From the NCBI GenBank assembly GCA_028819075.1, contig JAPPMM010000043.1, positions 248,001 to 312,000 on the forward strand: a stretch of DNA of 64,000 bases, in the 5' to 3' direction. The first letter of the stretch is position 1. Every line of letters begins with the position of its first letter. Source of the stretch: Gammaproteobacteria bacterium (GTDB lineage Bacteria > Gemmatimonadota > Gemmatimonadetes > Longimicrobiales > Gaopeijiaceae). Made by a program: the position numbers and the translations under genes. The notes beneath the pieces were generated by a model, which was given only the letters and a program-made list of their open reading frames with translations, was not told the DNA's origin and searched no databases. Shown here one piece after another: positions 27,985 through 37,878 of this stretch.

Positions 27985-30300
27985 CTACCGCGAAAACAGG
28001 TAGGTCACCTTGACGATCAGCTGCCGCTCGCGGAAGGACGCGAACTCGTTGTACCGGCCGAACTCGTCGTAGTCGTTCCGGCGCAGTTCGTCGTAGACGA
28101 TGTAGATGTCGCTCCCCGGCCGGTAGATGTAGTTGAAGCGGGCCGCGGTGCTCCACAGGTCGGTGAGCGAGTTGTACTGCGTCACGGTGCGCAGCGTCAT
28201 CGTCGGCGAGAGCGCGTAGTCGACGCGGAACGAGGCGATGTCGGCGCTGAAATCGCCCCCCGGCAGTCTCACGTCGTTGCGGGTGAACCCCCCCTCGGCG
28301 GCCAGCTGGCTGGTCAGCCTGAAGCCCGCGCTCGCGCTGTAGTCGGTGCGGTCGCCGTCGAAGAAGGTCTGCGGAGAGTAGTAGACGGTCCCGTAGAGCC
28401 GGCGCGACGGGTCGCTGGTGAACGAGAAGCGCCAGTCGCCGAACCGGTGCGTGCCCGGTTCCACGACGACGTCCGGCCGCACCCGGAAGGGCTGGTCGAG
28501 CACCTCCAGGTTGGCGTTGTACCAGATGTTGATGTAGGCCCCGTTCTGGAGCCTCGTTCCCAGCATGTGGTGGATGCGGCGCGTCACCAGCCGATTGTTC
28601 TGGTCGGTGGTGTACGTGATGTTGACCATCGGGTCGAAGACGCGCACCCCGAAGCGGCCCGGCCGGGGATTGCGCTCCAGGTGGATCTTGCTGATGCGGA
28701 TCCCGTTGCGCGGCAGGAAGCCGACCTCCGGGTTGAAGTTGTCCTGGAAATCCGCGTATTCGCCGTAGACGTTCCAGTCCTCGTCCAGCCAGCCGAGGCG
28801 GATGTAGCCGGCGAGCTGGCCGTCGGTGACCCCGGTCGTCGAGGTCTTGGCGATGAAGCTGTTGACCAGGAAGGCCGGGTGCGGGGCCAGCGTCATGTCC
28901 GCGGCGAAGGTGCGGTTGATGTAGTGGCCGTCGCCCACGTGCTTGTTGATGACCAGCGCGCCCACCTTGGAGCGCGCCATGATGTCGCGGCTGTAGCGGG
29001 CCACGAAGAAGTTCTCGCCGTCGCGGCCCCCGATGCCCTGCCCAACGTCGCCGGGCAGGCCGTCGGTCTGGATGTCCATGATGGCGATGTTGTTGCGACC
29101 CACCTTCCCGGTCAGCCGCGCGCCACCCAGGATGGGAATGGGATCGCCCGTCTTGGACAGGCCGATGCGCCGGCTGAAGAACAGGTCGGCCACGCGCTGG
29201 AAGGCGCTGTTCGTGCCGACGTTGAACTGTCCGGCGTTCTCCAGGAAAAACTCGCGTTTCTCGGGATAAAATAGGGCGAAGCGGGTCAGGTTGACCTGCT
29301 CGTCGTCGACCTCCGCCTGGGCGAAATCGGTGTTGTACGTGAGATCCAGGTTCAGTCCGGCCGACACCCCGTACTTGATGTCGAACCCCACGTCGCGCTG
29401 CCCGTCGTTCTCCACGATGCCGGCATCGGATACGCGCGCCGCGCCCCCGGAGACGAACGGCTTGACGCGCAGGTCCATGCCCCGGTTTAGCGACTCCAGG
29501 CCGGTGAGGCTGCCGGCCAGGCTCACGCGCGTGAGTGTGTAGGGCTTCGGGATGCCGGCCCAGAACGCCTGCTCGTTCTTGCGGCGGATGTTGCGCATGA
29601 AGTTGACGCCCCACTCCTGGCGCTCCTAGTCGGGGAAGCGCAGGGTGACCATCGGAATCGCGATCTCCGCGGCCCAGCCGTCGTCGGTTCGGCGCGCGCT
29701 CACGTGCCAGACCCCGTCCCAGTCCTTGTTGATGTTGGTCGCCACCCCGAAGCCGCGCCGGCTTCCTCCCTCTCCCTCCTCGAAGACCTGCTGCTCCAGC
29801 TTCGCCCCCAGCGGCGTGGTGACGAACATGTAGGCGGAGCGGAAGTCCTTGAAGGTGTCGAGGATGATCTGGAAGTTGTCCTCCTCCAGAATTCGGTCGG
29901 AATCGCGGCGCATCTCGGTGGCGATGACGCCGTCCGGCTCCGAGTCGAAGGCCCGCACCCCGATGTAGAGGTTCTCCCCGTCGTAGAGGATCCGCGCCTC
30001 CGTGCGCTCCGACGCCGGCGCCCCCTCGTCGGGTTCCTGCTGCACGAACGCGTCGATGGCTTCGGCCGCCCTCCAGACGGGCTCGTCGAGGACGCCGTCC
30101 AGGACCGGCGCCACGTCCACGCGGGAGGCGGCAACACTGTGCCCGTTCTGGCCGTTCTGCGCGCTGAGGGGCGCGGCCGCCGCGATGGCTACAAGGGCCG
30201 CGGTCGCCACGGCTTGCACGCCGTAGCCCGTTCGCCGAATGCGGGAATGACCCCGGGCCATTCGGCGGATCGCTACCAGAAACACAGTGGTTGCTCGCAC
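27985..30300 (-). pseudogene. DUF5916/CBM9-like outer-membrane protein interrupted by in-frame TAG
   Basis: The frame encodes a secreted protein with an N-terminal CBM9-like domain (VDVAPVLDGVLDEPVWRAAE, YDGENLYIGVRAFDSEPDGV) and a C-terminal DUF5916 barrel. TAG at 29626-29628 interrupts it directly after TLRFPD. The same frame continues with ERQEWGVNFMRNIRRKNEQA, exactly the next family segment. The intact paralogue at 35398-37650 reads TIRFPDVDEPTMGIAFMRSI at the same place. Apart from this stop there is no deletion or frameshift, so the change is a recent nonsense mutation, a sequencing error or suppression. GTG 30300 has an AGGA ribosome site; ATG 30261 is also possible. It ends in FSR. 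Confidence 0.85.
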
Positions 30301-30321
30301 GAGGAATCCTGTCGGGATGAA

Positions 30322-30357
30322 AGGAAAAGCGCCGGGAGAAACGTATCTCCCGGCGCT
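30322..30357 (-). terminator. rho-independent terminator
   Basis: A perfect 12-bp stem (30328-30339 with 30346-30357, 6-nt loop) is followed on the minus strand by TTTTCCTTT. It lies 35 nt beyond the stop of the Tyr/Gly-rich gene and separates it from the interrupted DUF5916 gene. Confidence 0.85.
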
Positions 30358-30392
30358 CTCCCGGCGCCAGCCCGAACCGTTTCCCGGGTACG

Positions 30393-31643
30393 CTAGCTGC
30401 CGCTTCCTCCCCGCGGGCGCGCGGTGCGTCCGGTCGAGCTGCCGGACCCGCCCCGGTAGCCGCCGGAGGAGGCGCCGACCGACGAACCGCCGCTGCGGGA
30501 CCCGCCGGAGGACCAGAAGCCTCCGCCGTCGCTTCCCACCACGGTGGACCTGCCGCGGTCGCCGCCGCGAACGTACCCGAGGCCCCTAACCAGCCTGCCG
30601 CGCTGCTCGGCCGGGCGCTCGCTCACCTGAACCACTACCGGCCGGTAGCCGATCCCGTAGTAGCCGCCGTACCCGTACCCCATCCCGTAGCCACGCCCGT
30701 AGGAGTACGGGTAGTAACCATACCGGTACGGGGAATACCCGTACCCGTAAAGCCCATACCCGTCGTAGTAGCCGAAGCCGAACGGGGAATAGTACCAGGG
30801 ATCCGTGCGCACCCTGCGGCGGTCACGATCCTGCTGGGCGATCGGCCGGCCTCTGTTGTCCTCCTCGCGGAGCCGGAAGCGTTGGGGATTCGCGACCGCG
30901 ACCACCACATCGATCACGTCCGGATCCACGCCTGCATCCGCGATCCGGATGAGGTGTTCCGCGTTCACGTTCAGGTCGGGCTCGCTCTCGACCAGCCAGG
31001 CCTGCACCGTCTCGGCGTGCAGCGTCTGGCCGGCCTCGATGATCGCGGCGATGGTCGGCGACGTGGTGGAGTACATGCGCGCGGCCCTGATCGCCATCTC
31101 CTGGTCGTCCCCGAGGCCGGCGTATCCGGCCTCCTGCGTCGCCATGATGCCCGCCATGCGATAGCGCTGCACCCAGGGCGTCACCTCGCCTTCGACCTCC
31201 ACCGCGCTGACGTCCATCCACTCGGTGGGGTTCAACATGACCATCATGCCCGAGCCCTTCCGGGTCACCGTGCCGTCGCAGACGTGCTCGGAGCGGTGAT
31301 ACACACGGTGGCCGTCCTGCGAGAAGCGCCAGGTGGTGGTTCCCTCGCAGCCCTCCTGCGAGGCATCCACGGGCCGTGCATCGGCGCGCGCCACCTCGCG
31401 CGACACCACCTCGCCGTCGCGCACGGTCACGAACTCGGCCGAGAAGCGGTCTTCCCCGGGCACCACACACAGGGTCGGCCTCTCCTCGGGATCCTGCTCG
31501 AGGGGCGTCCAGCAGCCTGTAAAGGCCAGCCAGCTGCCAACCTCGGTCTGTCCCTCAACGGGGACGGCGGCGACCACAAACAGCAACGCAGCGACCGAAC
31601 ATCGCCGGGCGACAGCCGTCAGAGCTTCCTCATGTGCTTTCAT
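30393..31643 (-). CDS. secreted protein with Tyr/Gly-rich low-complexity region
   Basis: A 416-residue exported protein not assigned to a family. ATG 31643 has a strong GGAAGG ribosome site. The signal peptide ends near VVAAVPVEGQTE. Residues to about 235 form a globular part with four Cys (FTGCWTPLEQDPEERPTLC, EGCEGTTTWRF, HVCDGTVT). A helical stretch follows, and then a striking region of about 60 residues made almost only of Tyr, Gly, Pro and Ser (GYYDGYGLYGYGYSPYRYGY, GYGMGYGYGGYYGIGY). The C-terminus is Ser/Gly/Arg-rich (SSGGSRSGGSSVGASSGG). Such tails are prion-like or cell-surface-adhesive in other proteins; function here is unknown. It is 47 nt downstream of a barrel gene and is closed by a terminator. 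Confidence 0.78.
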   Translation of the reverse strand: MKAHEEALTAVARRCSVAALLFVVAAVPVEGQTEVGSWLAFTGCWTPLEQDPEERPTLCVVPGEDRFSAEFVTVRDGEVVSREVARADARPVDASQEGCEGTTTWRFSQDGHRVYHRSEHVCDGTVTRKGSGMMVMLNPTEWMDVSAVEVEGEVTPWVQRYRMAGIMATQEAGYAGLGDDQEMAIRAARMYSTTSPTIAAIIEAGQTLHAETVQAWLVESEPDLNVNAEHLIRIADAGVDPDVIDVVVAVANPQRFRLREEDNRGRPIAQQDRDRRRVRTDPWYYSPFGFGYYDGYGLYGYGYSPYRYGYYPYSYGRGYGMGYGYGGYYGIGYRPVVVQVSERPAEQRGRLVRGLGYVRGGDRGRSTVVGSDGGGFWSSGGSRSGGSSVGASSGGYRGGSGSSTGRTARPRGGSGS

Positions 31644-31690
31644 CTTCCTTCCCTCCACTGACACCTTGCTTCCACCCGAGGGCACCGCGG

Positions 31691-32446
31691 TCACCCGCTC
31701 ATGCGGAATCCAACTCCCGCGAGAATCTGGAAGCCGGACAGATCGATGTTCTCAAACCCCTCGAACGAACGATCCATGGGGCTGCTGGACCAAGAATAAC
31801 GCCCTTCCGCCGTCAGCACGAATCGCGGGCCCAGCGCGTATTCGATGCCGCTGAAGACATGCACGAAGGGGGCGGTGCCGTCCGACACCAGCAGGTCGTT
31901 GAAGACGTCGAGCGTCTCGATGTCGACGAAGTCGCCGTCCTGCTCGAACTTGTACACGTTGCCGCCCGCCCCCGCTCCCACGTAGGGCACCAACTGCGAC
32001 GGCACCCAGGCGAAGCGGCTCAGGCTGCGGCCGCGATCACGCAGGTAGTAGCGGGCGCTCACGGTGAAGGGGAGCCTGGAGTGGGTGGTGACCTGTTCGA
32101 TCGGCTGGCCCCTGTTGTCTTCCCAGTCGCGGAACTCGGAGGGGGTCACGCTCTTCGCGTATCCCACGCCCCCCACCAGCTCGAGCCTCTCGGTGAGCCG
32201 CACGCCGATGTCCACCGAGATGACCGGAGCCGCAAAGCTGCTCTTCTCCAGCGTGAGCAATTCGCTCGTGTAGCTGAAGATGTCGCTGTTCGCGCGGGGG
32301 ATGTCGTATCCGGTGCGGAAGTTGAAGGTGGCGCCGGGACGGCTGAAGAGGAAACCTCTTCCTTCCTGCGCATGCAGTGTCGCGGGCAGGAACGTTCCGG
32401 CCGCAAGGACTACTGCAAGAAACGGCGACGCGGTCTGTCGATTCAT
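31691..32446 (-). CDS. outer-membrane beta-barrel protein
   Basis: A 251-residue OmpW/OmpA-type small barrel. The ATG at 32446 is followed by a signal peptide (PFLAVVLAAGTFLPATLHAQ). Alternating strands follow, such as ISVDIGVRLTERLELVGGVG, LPFTVSARYYLRDRG, LVPYVGAGAGGNVYKFEQDG, ALGPRFVLTAEGRYSWS and FQILAGVGFRMSG, the usual pattern of an eight-strand barrel. No peptidoglycan-binding domain is attached. It is divergent from the propeller lipoprotein operon (164-bp gap) and precedes the Tyr/Gly-rich gene in the same direction. Confidence 0.8.
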   Translation of the reverse strand: MNRQTASPFLAVVLAAGTFLPATLHAQEGRGFLFSRPGATFNFRTGYDIPRANSDIFSYTSELLTLEKSSFAAPVISVDIGVRLTERLELVGGVGYAKSVTPSEFRDWEDNRGQPIEQVTTHSRLPFTVSARYYLRDRGRSLSRFAWVPSQLVPYVGAGAGGNVYKFEQDGDFVDIETLDVFNDLLVSDGTAPFVHVFSGIEYALGPRFVLTAEGRYSWSSSPMDRSFEGFENIDLSGFQILAGVGFRMSG

Positions 32447-32610
32447 GGAGGTCTCCCGGTAAGTTGGAAGCCGGGCCCGAGCGCTGCCACTTGCGCCTCC
32501 GGAACGTTCTCCTACACGATTCCCGGTCACGCGTTCGCCGCTCAGGCTCATCATGGTCCGCCGCTGGATGGGGGACCACGCTGCAAGCATCGTACCGAAG
32601 GAGTCACGCC

Positions 32611-33804
32611 ATGAACCACCCACACACCCTTTCCTACGCGCTCATCTGCGTCGTCGCCGCTGGCACCGTGGCACTCTCCGCCTGTACCATCGAGTCGGCC
32701 AGCCAGGCACCCGACATGTCGGGCGAGGCGCCCATCTTCGAGGTGGATCCGCTCTGGCCCAAGCCGCTGCCCAACCACTGGATCCTGGGCTCGACCATCG
32801 GCGTGGGGGTCGATTCGCGCGACCACGTCTTCATCATCCACCGCCAGACCACCTTCAGCGAGGTCAACGAGATCGGAGCCACCCTGGACCCGCCCACCAG
32901 TGAATGCTGCGTGCCCGCGCCCAACGTGCTCGAGTTCGATCCCGAAGGAAACCTGGTCAACTCCTGGGGCGGCCCCGGCGAGGGCTACGACTGGCCCACC
33001 TCGAACCACGGCCTCAGCGTGGACCACCACGACAACATCTGGATCGGAGGCAACGGCGAGTTCGACGCCCAGTTGCTCAAGTTCTCCCGCGACGGCGAGT
33101 TCCTGATGCAGGTGGGGGTGGCTGAGGCTCAGCCCAACAGCAACTCCACGGAGCACTTCTCGAAGGTGGCGAAGATTTCCTTCGACGGGATGACCGACGA
33201 GGCCTTCGTCGCCGACGGCTACGGCAACCGCCGGGTGGTGGTCCTCGACTCCAACACCGGCGAGTTCAAGCGCTACTGGGGCGCCTACGGCAACGAGCCC
33301 AGCGACGAGCTGGTACCCTCGCATACGCCCGACGGCCCGCCACAGCAGCAGTTCCGCACGCCGGTGCACTGCGCCGACCCCTCAGCGGACGGGCTGGTCT
33401 ACGTCTGCGACCGCGCCGGCAACCGCATCCAGGTCTTCCAGAGCGACGGCACCTTCGTGCGCGAAGCCTTCATCGCCAACGCAACTCTCGGTGGGGGATC
33501 GGTGTGGGACATCACCTTCTCGCGCGATCCCGGGCAGCGGTTCCTGTACGTGGCCGACGGGATGAACAAGGTGGTCCACGTGCTGGACCGGGAGAGCCTC
33601 GACGTGCTCACCAGCTTCGGCGGCGGCGGCCGCCAGCCCGGACAGTTCTACGGCGTGCACAGCGTCGCCACCGACTCGCAGGGCAACCTCTACACCACCG
33701 AGACCTACGAGGGGAAGCGGCTGCAGAAGTTCGTCTTCATGGGTACCGGGCCGGTGACCGCGGAGCACCAGGGGGCTCTGTGGCCGCGGAGCGGGGGTGA
33801 ATAG
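32611..33804 (+). CDS. NHL/6-bladed beta-propeller lipoprotein
   Basis: A 397-residue secreted propeller protein. ATG 32611 follows a good ribosome site (AAGGAG, 32598-32603). The lipobox VALSAC puts the lipidated Cys at about residue 25. NHL strands recur: NVLEFDPEGNLVNSWGGPGE, HGLSVDHHDNIWIGGNGEFD, LLKFSRDGEFLMQVG, VYVCDRAGNRIQVFQSDGTF and FYGVHSVATDSQGNLYTTET. The fold matches peptidyl-glycine-lyase-like propellers but no catalytic assignment is possible. Its stop lies 8 nt inside the next gene, so it heads a five-gene operon. Confidence 0.82.
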   Translation: MNHPHTLSYALICVVAAGTVALSACTIESASQAPDMSGEAPIFEVDPLWPKPLPNHWILGSTIGVGVDSRDHVFIIHRQTTFSEVNEIGATLDPPTSECCVPAPNVLEFDPEGNLVNSWGGPGEGYDWPTSNHGLSVDHHDNIWIGGNGEFDAQLLKFSRDGEFLMQVGVAEAQPNSNSTEHFSKVAKISFDGMTDEAFVADGYGNRRVVVLDSNTGEFKRYWGAYGNEPSDELVPSHTPDGPPQQQFRTPVHCADPSADGLVYVCDRAGNRIQVFQSDGTFVREAFIANATLGGGSVWDITFSRDPGQRFLYVADGMNKVVHVLDRESLDVLTSFGGGGRQPGQFYGVHSVATDSQGNLYTTETYEGKRLQKFVFMGTGPVTAEHQGALWPRSGGE

Positions 33805-35401
33805 GCACTTCCTCGCGCTGGCCGCGCTTTTCGTCGCGGCGTGCGCTCCGGACGCGGGCGCGAACTTCGACGTCCTCATCACCGGGGGTATCGTCGTCGA
33901 CGGGACCGGGAGCCCGGGGTTTGCGGCCGACGTGGGGGTGCGCGACGGGCTCATCGCCGCGGTCTCGAGCGAGCCCCTCGATCCCGGGGCCGCGGACCTG
34001 GTCATCGACGCCTCGGGCCGGACCGTGACGCCGGGCTTCATCGACAACCACGCGCACATCCAGCAGACCATCGCCGAGTATCCCCTGGTGGAGAACTTCG
34101 TGCGCCAGGGAATCACGACCATCATGGCCTCCCTGCACTCGGGCGATCAGCCGTGGCCGCTGGACGAGTTCGCATCGAACCTGGAGATGGCGCCCAACGT
34201 GGGCTTCTTCGCCGGGCACACCTGGACCCGCAAGCAGGTGCTCGGGCTCGAGAACCGGGCCCCGACCGCGGACGAACTCGAGCAGATGAAGGCGCTCGTC
34301 GACCAGAGCATGCGGCAGGGCGCACTCGGGCTCTCGACCGGGCTTCTCTACGTGCCGGCCAACTTCGCCGAGACCGAGGAGGTGATCGAGCTCGCAAAGG
34401 TGGCCTCCCGGCACGGCGGCATCTACGTGAGCCACATGCGCAACGAGGCCAGCGGGCTGCTGGAATCGGTCGCGGAGGTCATTCGAATCGCCGACGAGGC
34501 GGACATCCCGGCGCAGATCAACCACCACAAGGCGGCCGGTGCGGCGCAGTGGGGGTGGAGCGAGCACAGCCTGGCGATGATCGACTCGGCCAACGCCGCC
34601 GGGCTCACGGTCACCCACGATCTCTATCCGTATGCGGCCTCGAGCACCGGGTCCGTCATCCTCTTCCCGCAGTGGGCGCTCGCGGGAGGGCCCGACGCCT
34701 TCGCCGAGCGCGTGGCCGATTCCGGGACTCGCGCGCGCATGGAAGAGGAGATGCGCGCCATCTTCACAACCGACCGCGTGGGGAACGATATCTCCCGCAT
34801 CCAGTTCCGGGTACTGCCCGCGGACGAGAGCTACAACGGACGGACGCTGGCCGACTACGCGGCGGACCGGGGCCTCCCCAACGACCTCGAGACCGGCATC
34901 GACCTGGCCATCGACCTGCAGCTTGGGGGCGGGTTCAGCGCCATCTATCACGCGATGGACGAAGGCGACGTCATCCGCATCCTGCAGCATCCCCTGGCGA
35001 TGATCGAGACGGATGGAGACGCCGTGGAGTTCGGGGTCGGCTATCCGCATCCACGCAGCTACGGGGCCTTTCCGCGGGTGCTGGCGCGCTACGTGCGCGA
35101 GCTGGCCGTGATTTCGCTCGAGGAAGCGGTGAAGAAGATGACGTCGATGCCGGCGCAGTGGCTGAACCGGAACGACATGGGCGTGATCGCCGAGGGAATG
35201 CGCGCGGACATCGCCGTGTTCGACCCGGCAACGGTGACAGACCGGGCCACCTACACCGACCCCCACCAGTACAGCGAGGGCATCGACGATCTGCTCGTGA
35301 ACGGCGTGCCGGTCGTCCTGGACGGAGAGATCACGGGCGCGAAGCCGGGACACTGGATCCGCGGGCCGGTGCATGAGCCGCGCGAGGGTTCCGCACGATG
35401 A
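33797..35401 (+). CDS. N-acyl-D-amino-acid deacylase family amidohydrolase (lipoprotein)
   Basis: A 534-residue metal-dependent amidohydrolase of the D-aminoacylase type, which removes acyl groups from N-acyl-D-amino acids or related amides. Family marks are FDVLITGGIVVDGTGSPGFA, the metal-binding PGFIDNHAHIQQ, SHMRNEASGLLESVAEVIRI, the His in INHHKAAG, ETDGDAVEFGVGYPHPRSYG and the C-terminal MRADIAVFDPATVTDRATYT. An unusual feature is the lipobox LAALFVAAC at the N-terminus, placing the enzyme in the periplasm or on the membrane. GTG 33797 overlaps the previous gene by 8 nt and the stop overlaps the next ATG (ATGA). Confidence 0.88.
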   Translation: MNRHFLALAALFVAACAPDAGANFDVLITGGIVVDGTGSPGFAADVGVRDGLIAAVSSEPLDPGAADLVIDASGRTVTPGFIDNHAHIQQTIAEYPLVENFVRQGITTIMASLHSGDQPWPLDEFASNLEMAPNVGFFAGHTWTRKQVLGLENRAPTADELEQMKALVDQSMRQGALGLSTGLLYVPANFAETEEVIELAKVASRHGGIYVSHMRNEASGLLESVAEVIRIADEADIPAQINHHKAAGAAQWGWSEHSLAMIDSANAAGLTVTHDLYPYAASSTGSVILFPQWALAGGPDAFAERVADSGTRARMEEEMRAIFTTDRVGNDISRIQFRVLPADESYNGRTLADYAADRGLPNDLETGIDLAIDLQLGGGFSAIYHAMDEGDVIRILQHPLAMIETDGDAVEFGVGYPHPRSYGAFPRVLARYVRELAVISLEEAVKKMTSMPAQWLNRNDMGVIAEGMRADIAVFDPATVTDRATYTDPHQYSEGIDDLLVNGVPVVLDGEITGAKPGHWIRGPVHEPREGSAR

Positions 35402-37650
35402 ATTGGCGCAGGCTCGGGGGCCTCTCCCGGGCCGTTTGCCTCCCGGTGCTGGCCGCCCTGCCGGCCTCCGTACCCGCCGCCGGCCAGACCCCGGTGCCGG
35501 AGATGCGCGCGACCGCGACCCCCGTGCCCCGTCCACCCACCATCGACGGGGTGCTCGACGAACCGTTCTGGGCCACCATCGAGCCGGTTACCGACTTCCG
35601 CCAGCGTGACCCGGTCGACGGCGCACCCGGCAGCGAGCCCACCGAGGTGCGCATCGGCTACGACGCCAACGCCCTCTACTTCGGCTTCGTCTTCCACGAC
35701 TCCGAGCCCTCGCTCATCCGGCGCAGCATCCTCCACCGGGGCGGCCGCATCGACAAGGACGACCGCGTCATCGTCGCGCTGGACACGTATCACGACCGCC
35801 GCAACGCCTACATCTTCGAGGTCGGCGCGCTGGGGACGCAGGACGACGCCCTCATCTCCGACGAGAGCATGACCCTGGACGACTGGAACTGGGACGGGGT
35901 CTTCACCAGCGAGACGCGCGTGACCGAGGACGGCTGGGTGCTCGAACTCGAGATCCCCTTCACCACCATCCGTTTCCCGGACGTGGACGAGCCCACCATG
36001 GGCATCGCCTTCATGCGCTCCATCCGTCGCAAGAACGAGAGCGTGTTCTGGCCGCACATCGGCCAGGAGTACCGCTCGGGCATCTCGCAGGTGTCGCGCT
36101 ACGCCACCCTCGACGGGCTCAGCGGCCTCAGGCGCGGGCGCTACGCCGAGGTGAAGCCGTTCGCGACCGCCGGGACGCAGCGCATGGCGGGGGATGCGAG
36201 CTTCGAGGGGCAGACCGACGTGGGCGTCGACGTCAAGTACGCGCTGACCTCGAACCTCACCTTCGACCTCACCTGGAACACCGATTTCGCGCAGGTGGAG
36301 TCGGACAACGTCCAGATCAACCTCACCCGCTTCGACCTTTTCTATCCCGAGAAGCGCGAGTTCTTCCTGGAGCGGGCCGGACTCTTCCAGTTCGGGACGC
36401 CGCGGCAGACCGAGGTCTTCTTCAGCCGGCGGGTCGGGCTCCGGGGCGACATCGCGGGAGGGGGGAGGCTTACGGGCCAGGCGGGACCGTTGTCCATCGG
36501 CGCGCTGGCGCTGCGCACGCGCGGATACTCGGATGATGCGCTCAATCTGCCGGCTGCGTGGAACTCGGTGGTGCGGCTGCGGACGGATCTGCGGCCGCGC
36601 ACGACGCTGGGCGGGATCATCAGCAGCCTGGACCACGAGAACGGCTGGGACCGGTCGGCCGGGCTCGACTTCTCCAGTCGCTTCTGGAGCAGCAGCGCCT
36701 TCAACGTGTGGGCGGCGCGGGTCTGGAATCCGGACTTTGCTCCATCCGTGACGAGAGCCTCCGGATCAACCGGAGGCGCGGTGTCGGCAGGATCACCGGA
36801 TCCCCGGGAGGCGGGCAGCGCAACCGCCGCCTCCGCCGAACTGGTCCTCCAGAACGACCTGTACGTGGCGGGTGTTTCCCGGCTGATCATCGACGATGGC
36901 TTCCAGCCGGCGCTGGGCTTCGTGCCCCGCACCGACCAGGACCGGTGGCAGGGCCGCGCCGGGGTCACCCCCCGCTTCGAGTCCAGTGCCTGGGCGCGCC
37001 AGCTGACGCTGGAGGTGAGCGGGCACCGCATCCAGGGCCGCGACGGCGCCAAGCAGACGCATCAACTCCGCGCCAGCGCGGGGCTCAACTTCCAGACCGG
37101 CGAAGTCGCCAACATCTCCTTCAGCGAGCGCTTCGAGAGGCTGGAGTTGCCGGCGCGCATCAGCCGACGGGTTCTGGCTGCGGGCGACTACAGTTTCCGC
37201 CGTCTGACCATGCACATGCGCACCAACGACAGCCGCACCTTCTCCGGGGCGCTGGCGGGATCGATCGGCGACTTCTGGTCCGGCACGCGCACCGAGATCG
37301 GGGGCGGCGCCACGTGGATCACCGGCCCGCACCTGACCATCGGCGGGAGGTATGCGTGGAACGGCGTCTCGCTACCGGTCGACGACGGGGATTTCTCGAC
37401 CCACCTGGTGAGCGCAAACATCCAGGGCGCGGTGAGCCGCAAGCTCTTCGCCAACGCGCTGGTGCAGTGGGACAATCACTCCCGCGAACTGCAGGCCAAC
37501 ATCCGCATCGACTGGATCCACACCCCCGGCAGCGACCTCTTCGTGGTCATCGACACCGGCTACCTGACGGGCGACCTGCTCGACCCACGCGCGCCCCGCT
37601 GGCAGCGTCGCACGGGCGTGGTGAAGCTGACGTATCTGATGGCCTTCTGA
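35398..37650 (+). CDS. DUF5916/CBM9-like outer-membrane protein
   Basis: An intact 750-residue paralogue of the broken gene at 27985-30300. After a signal peptide (CLPVLAALPASVPAAGQ) comes a CBM9-like domain (PPTIDGVLDEPFWATIEPVT, IGYDANALYFGFVFHDSEPS) and then the DUF5916 barrel (TFDLTWNTDFAQVESDNVQI, NLTRFDLFYPEKREFFLERA, FQFGTPRQTEVFFSRRVG). It ends WQRRTGVVKLTYLMAF with a C-terminal Phe, typical of outer-membrane barrels. It may import or bind products of the neighbouring hydrolases; this rests on position only. Start ATG 35398 overlaps the deacylase stop. Confidence 0.85.
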   Translation: MNWRRLGGLSRAVCLPVLAALPASVPAAGQTPVPEMRATATPVPRPPTIDGVLDEPFWATIEPVTDFRQRDPVDGAPGSEPTEVRIGYDANALYFGFVFHDSEPSLIRRSILHRGGRIDKDDRVIVALDTYHDRRNAYIFEVGALGTQDDALISDESMTLDDWNWDGVFTSETRVTEDGWVLELEIPFTTIRFPDVDEPTMGIAFMRSIRRKNESVFWPHIGQEYRSGISQVSRYATLDGLSGLRRGRYAEVKPFATAGTQRMAGDASFEGQTDVGVDVKYALTSNLTFDLTWNTDFAQVESDNVQINLTRFDLFYPEKREFFLERAGLFQFGTPRQTEVFFSRRVGLRGDIAGGGRLTGQAGPLSIGALALRTRGYSDDALNLPAAWNSVVRLRTDLRPRTTLGGIISSLDHENGWDRSAGLDFSSRFWSSSAFNVWAARVWNPDFAPSVTRASGSTGGAVSAGSPDPREAGSATAASAELVLQNDLYVAGVSRLIIDDGFQPALGFVPRTDQDRWQGRAGVTPRFESSAWARQLTLEVSGHRIQGRDGAKQTHQLRASAGLNFQTGEVANISFSERFERLELPARISRRVLAAGDYSFRRLTMHMRTNDSRTFSGALAGSIGDFWSGTRTEIGGGATWITGPHLTIGGRYAWNGVSLPVDDGDFSTHLVSANIQGAVSRKLFANALVQWDNHSRELQANIRIDWIHTPGSDLFVVIDTGYLTGDLLDPRAPRWQRRTGVVKLTYLMAF

Positions 37651-37671
37651 AGCCGTCACCAGGGAGGACCC

Positions 37672-37878
37672 ATGCAGACTCCGTACACGAACGAAACCGC
37701 GCTCGAACACGCACGCCGACTCGCCGAAGTCGTCGGGCTCGCCGAGAACCAACTGCCCACCACCGTCTTTGCCGACGTGCTGAACGGGCTCGCCGAGTGC
37801 GAGGCGATCCTAGCTGGGATGCCGCAGCAGGAGACGCCTCCTCCGGTCACGAAGCACGTGCCGGAGTGGCTGCCATGA
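37672..37878 (+). CDS. small GatC/AtzG-like protein, probable amidase partner
   Basis: A 68-residue protein with a strong GGAGG ribosome site (37663-37667) and an ATGA overlap with the amidase gene. Its make-up is two amphipathic helices (ALEHARRLAEVVGLAENQLP, TVFADVLNGLAECEAILAGM) and a Pro-rich tail ending PPPVTKHVPEWLP. Small proteins of this size and shape, such as GatC and the AtzG/DUF4089 family, are obligate partners of amidase-signature enzymes and are often encoded directly before them. The resemblance is structural and positional; I did not recognise a strong sequence signature. Confidence 0.6.
   Translation: MQTPYTNETALEHARRLAEVVGLAENQLPTTVFADVLNGLAECEAILAGMPQQETPPPVTKHVPEWLP

Noticed and set aside
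36558-37874. Open frame extending upstream of the amidase
   Set aside because: It runs out of frame through the DUF5916 gene; the Tat signal begins at 37875.
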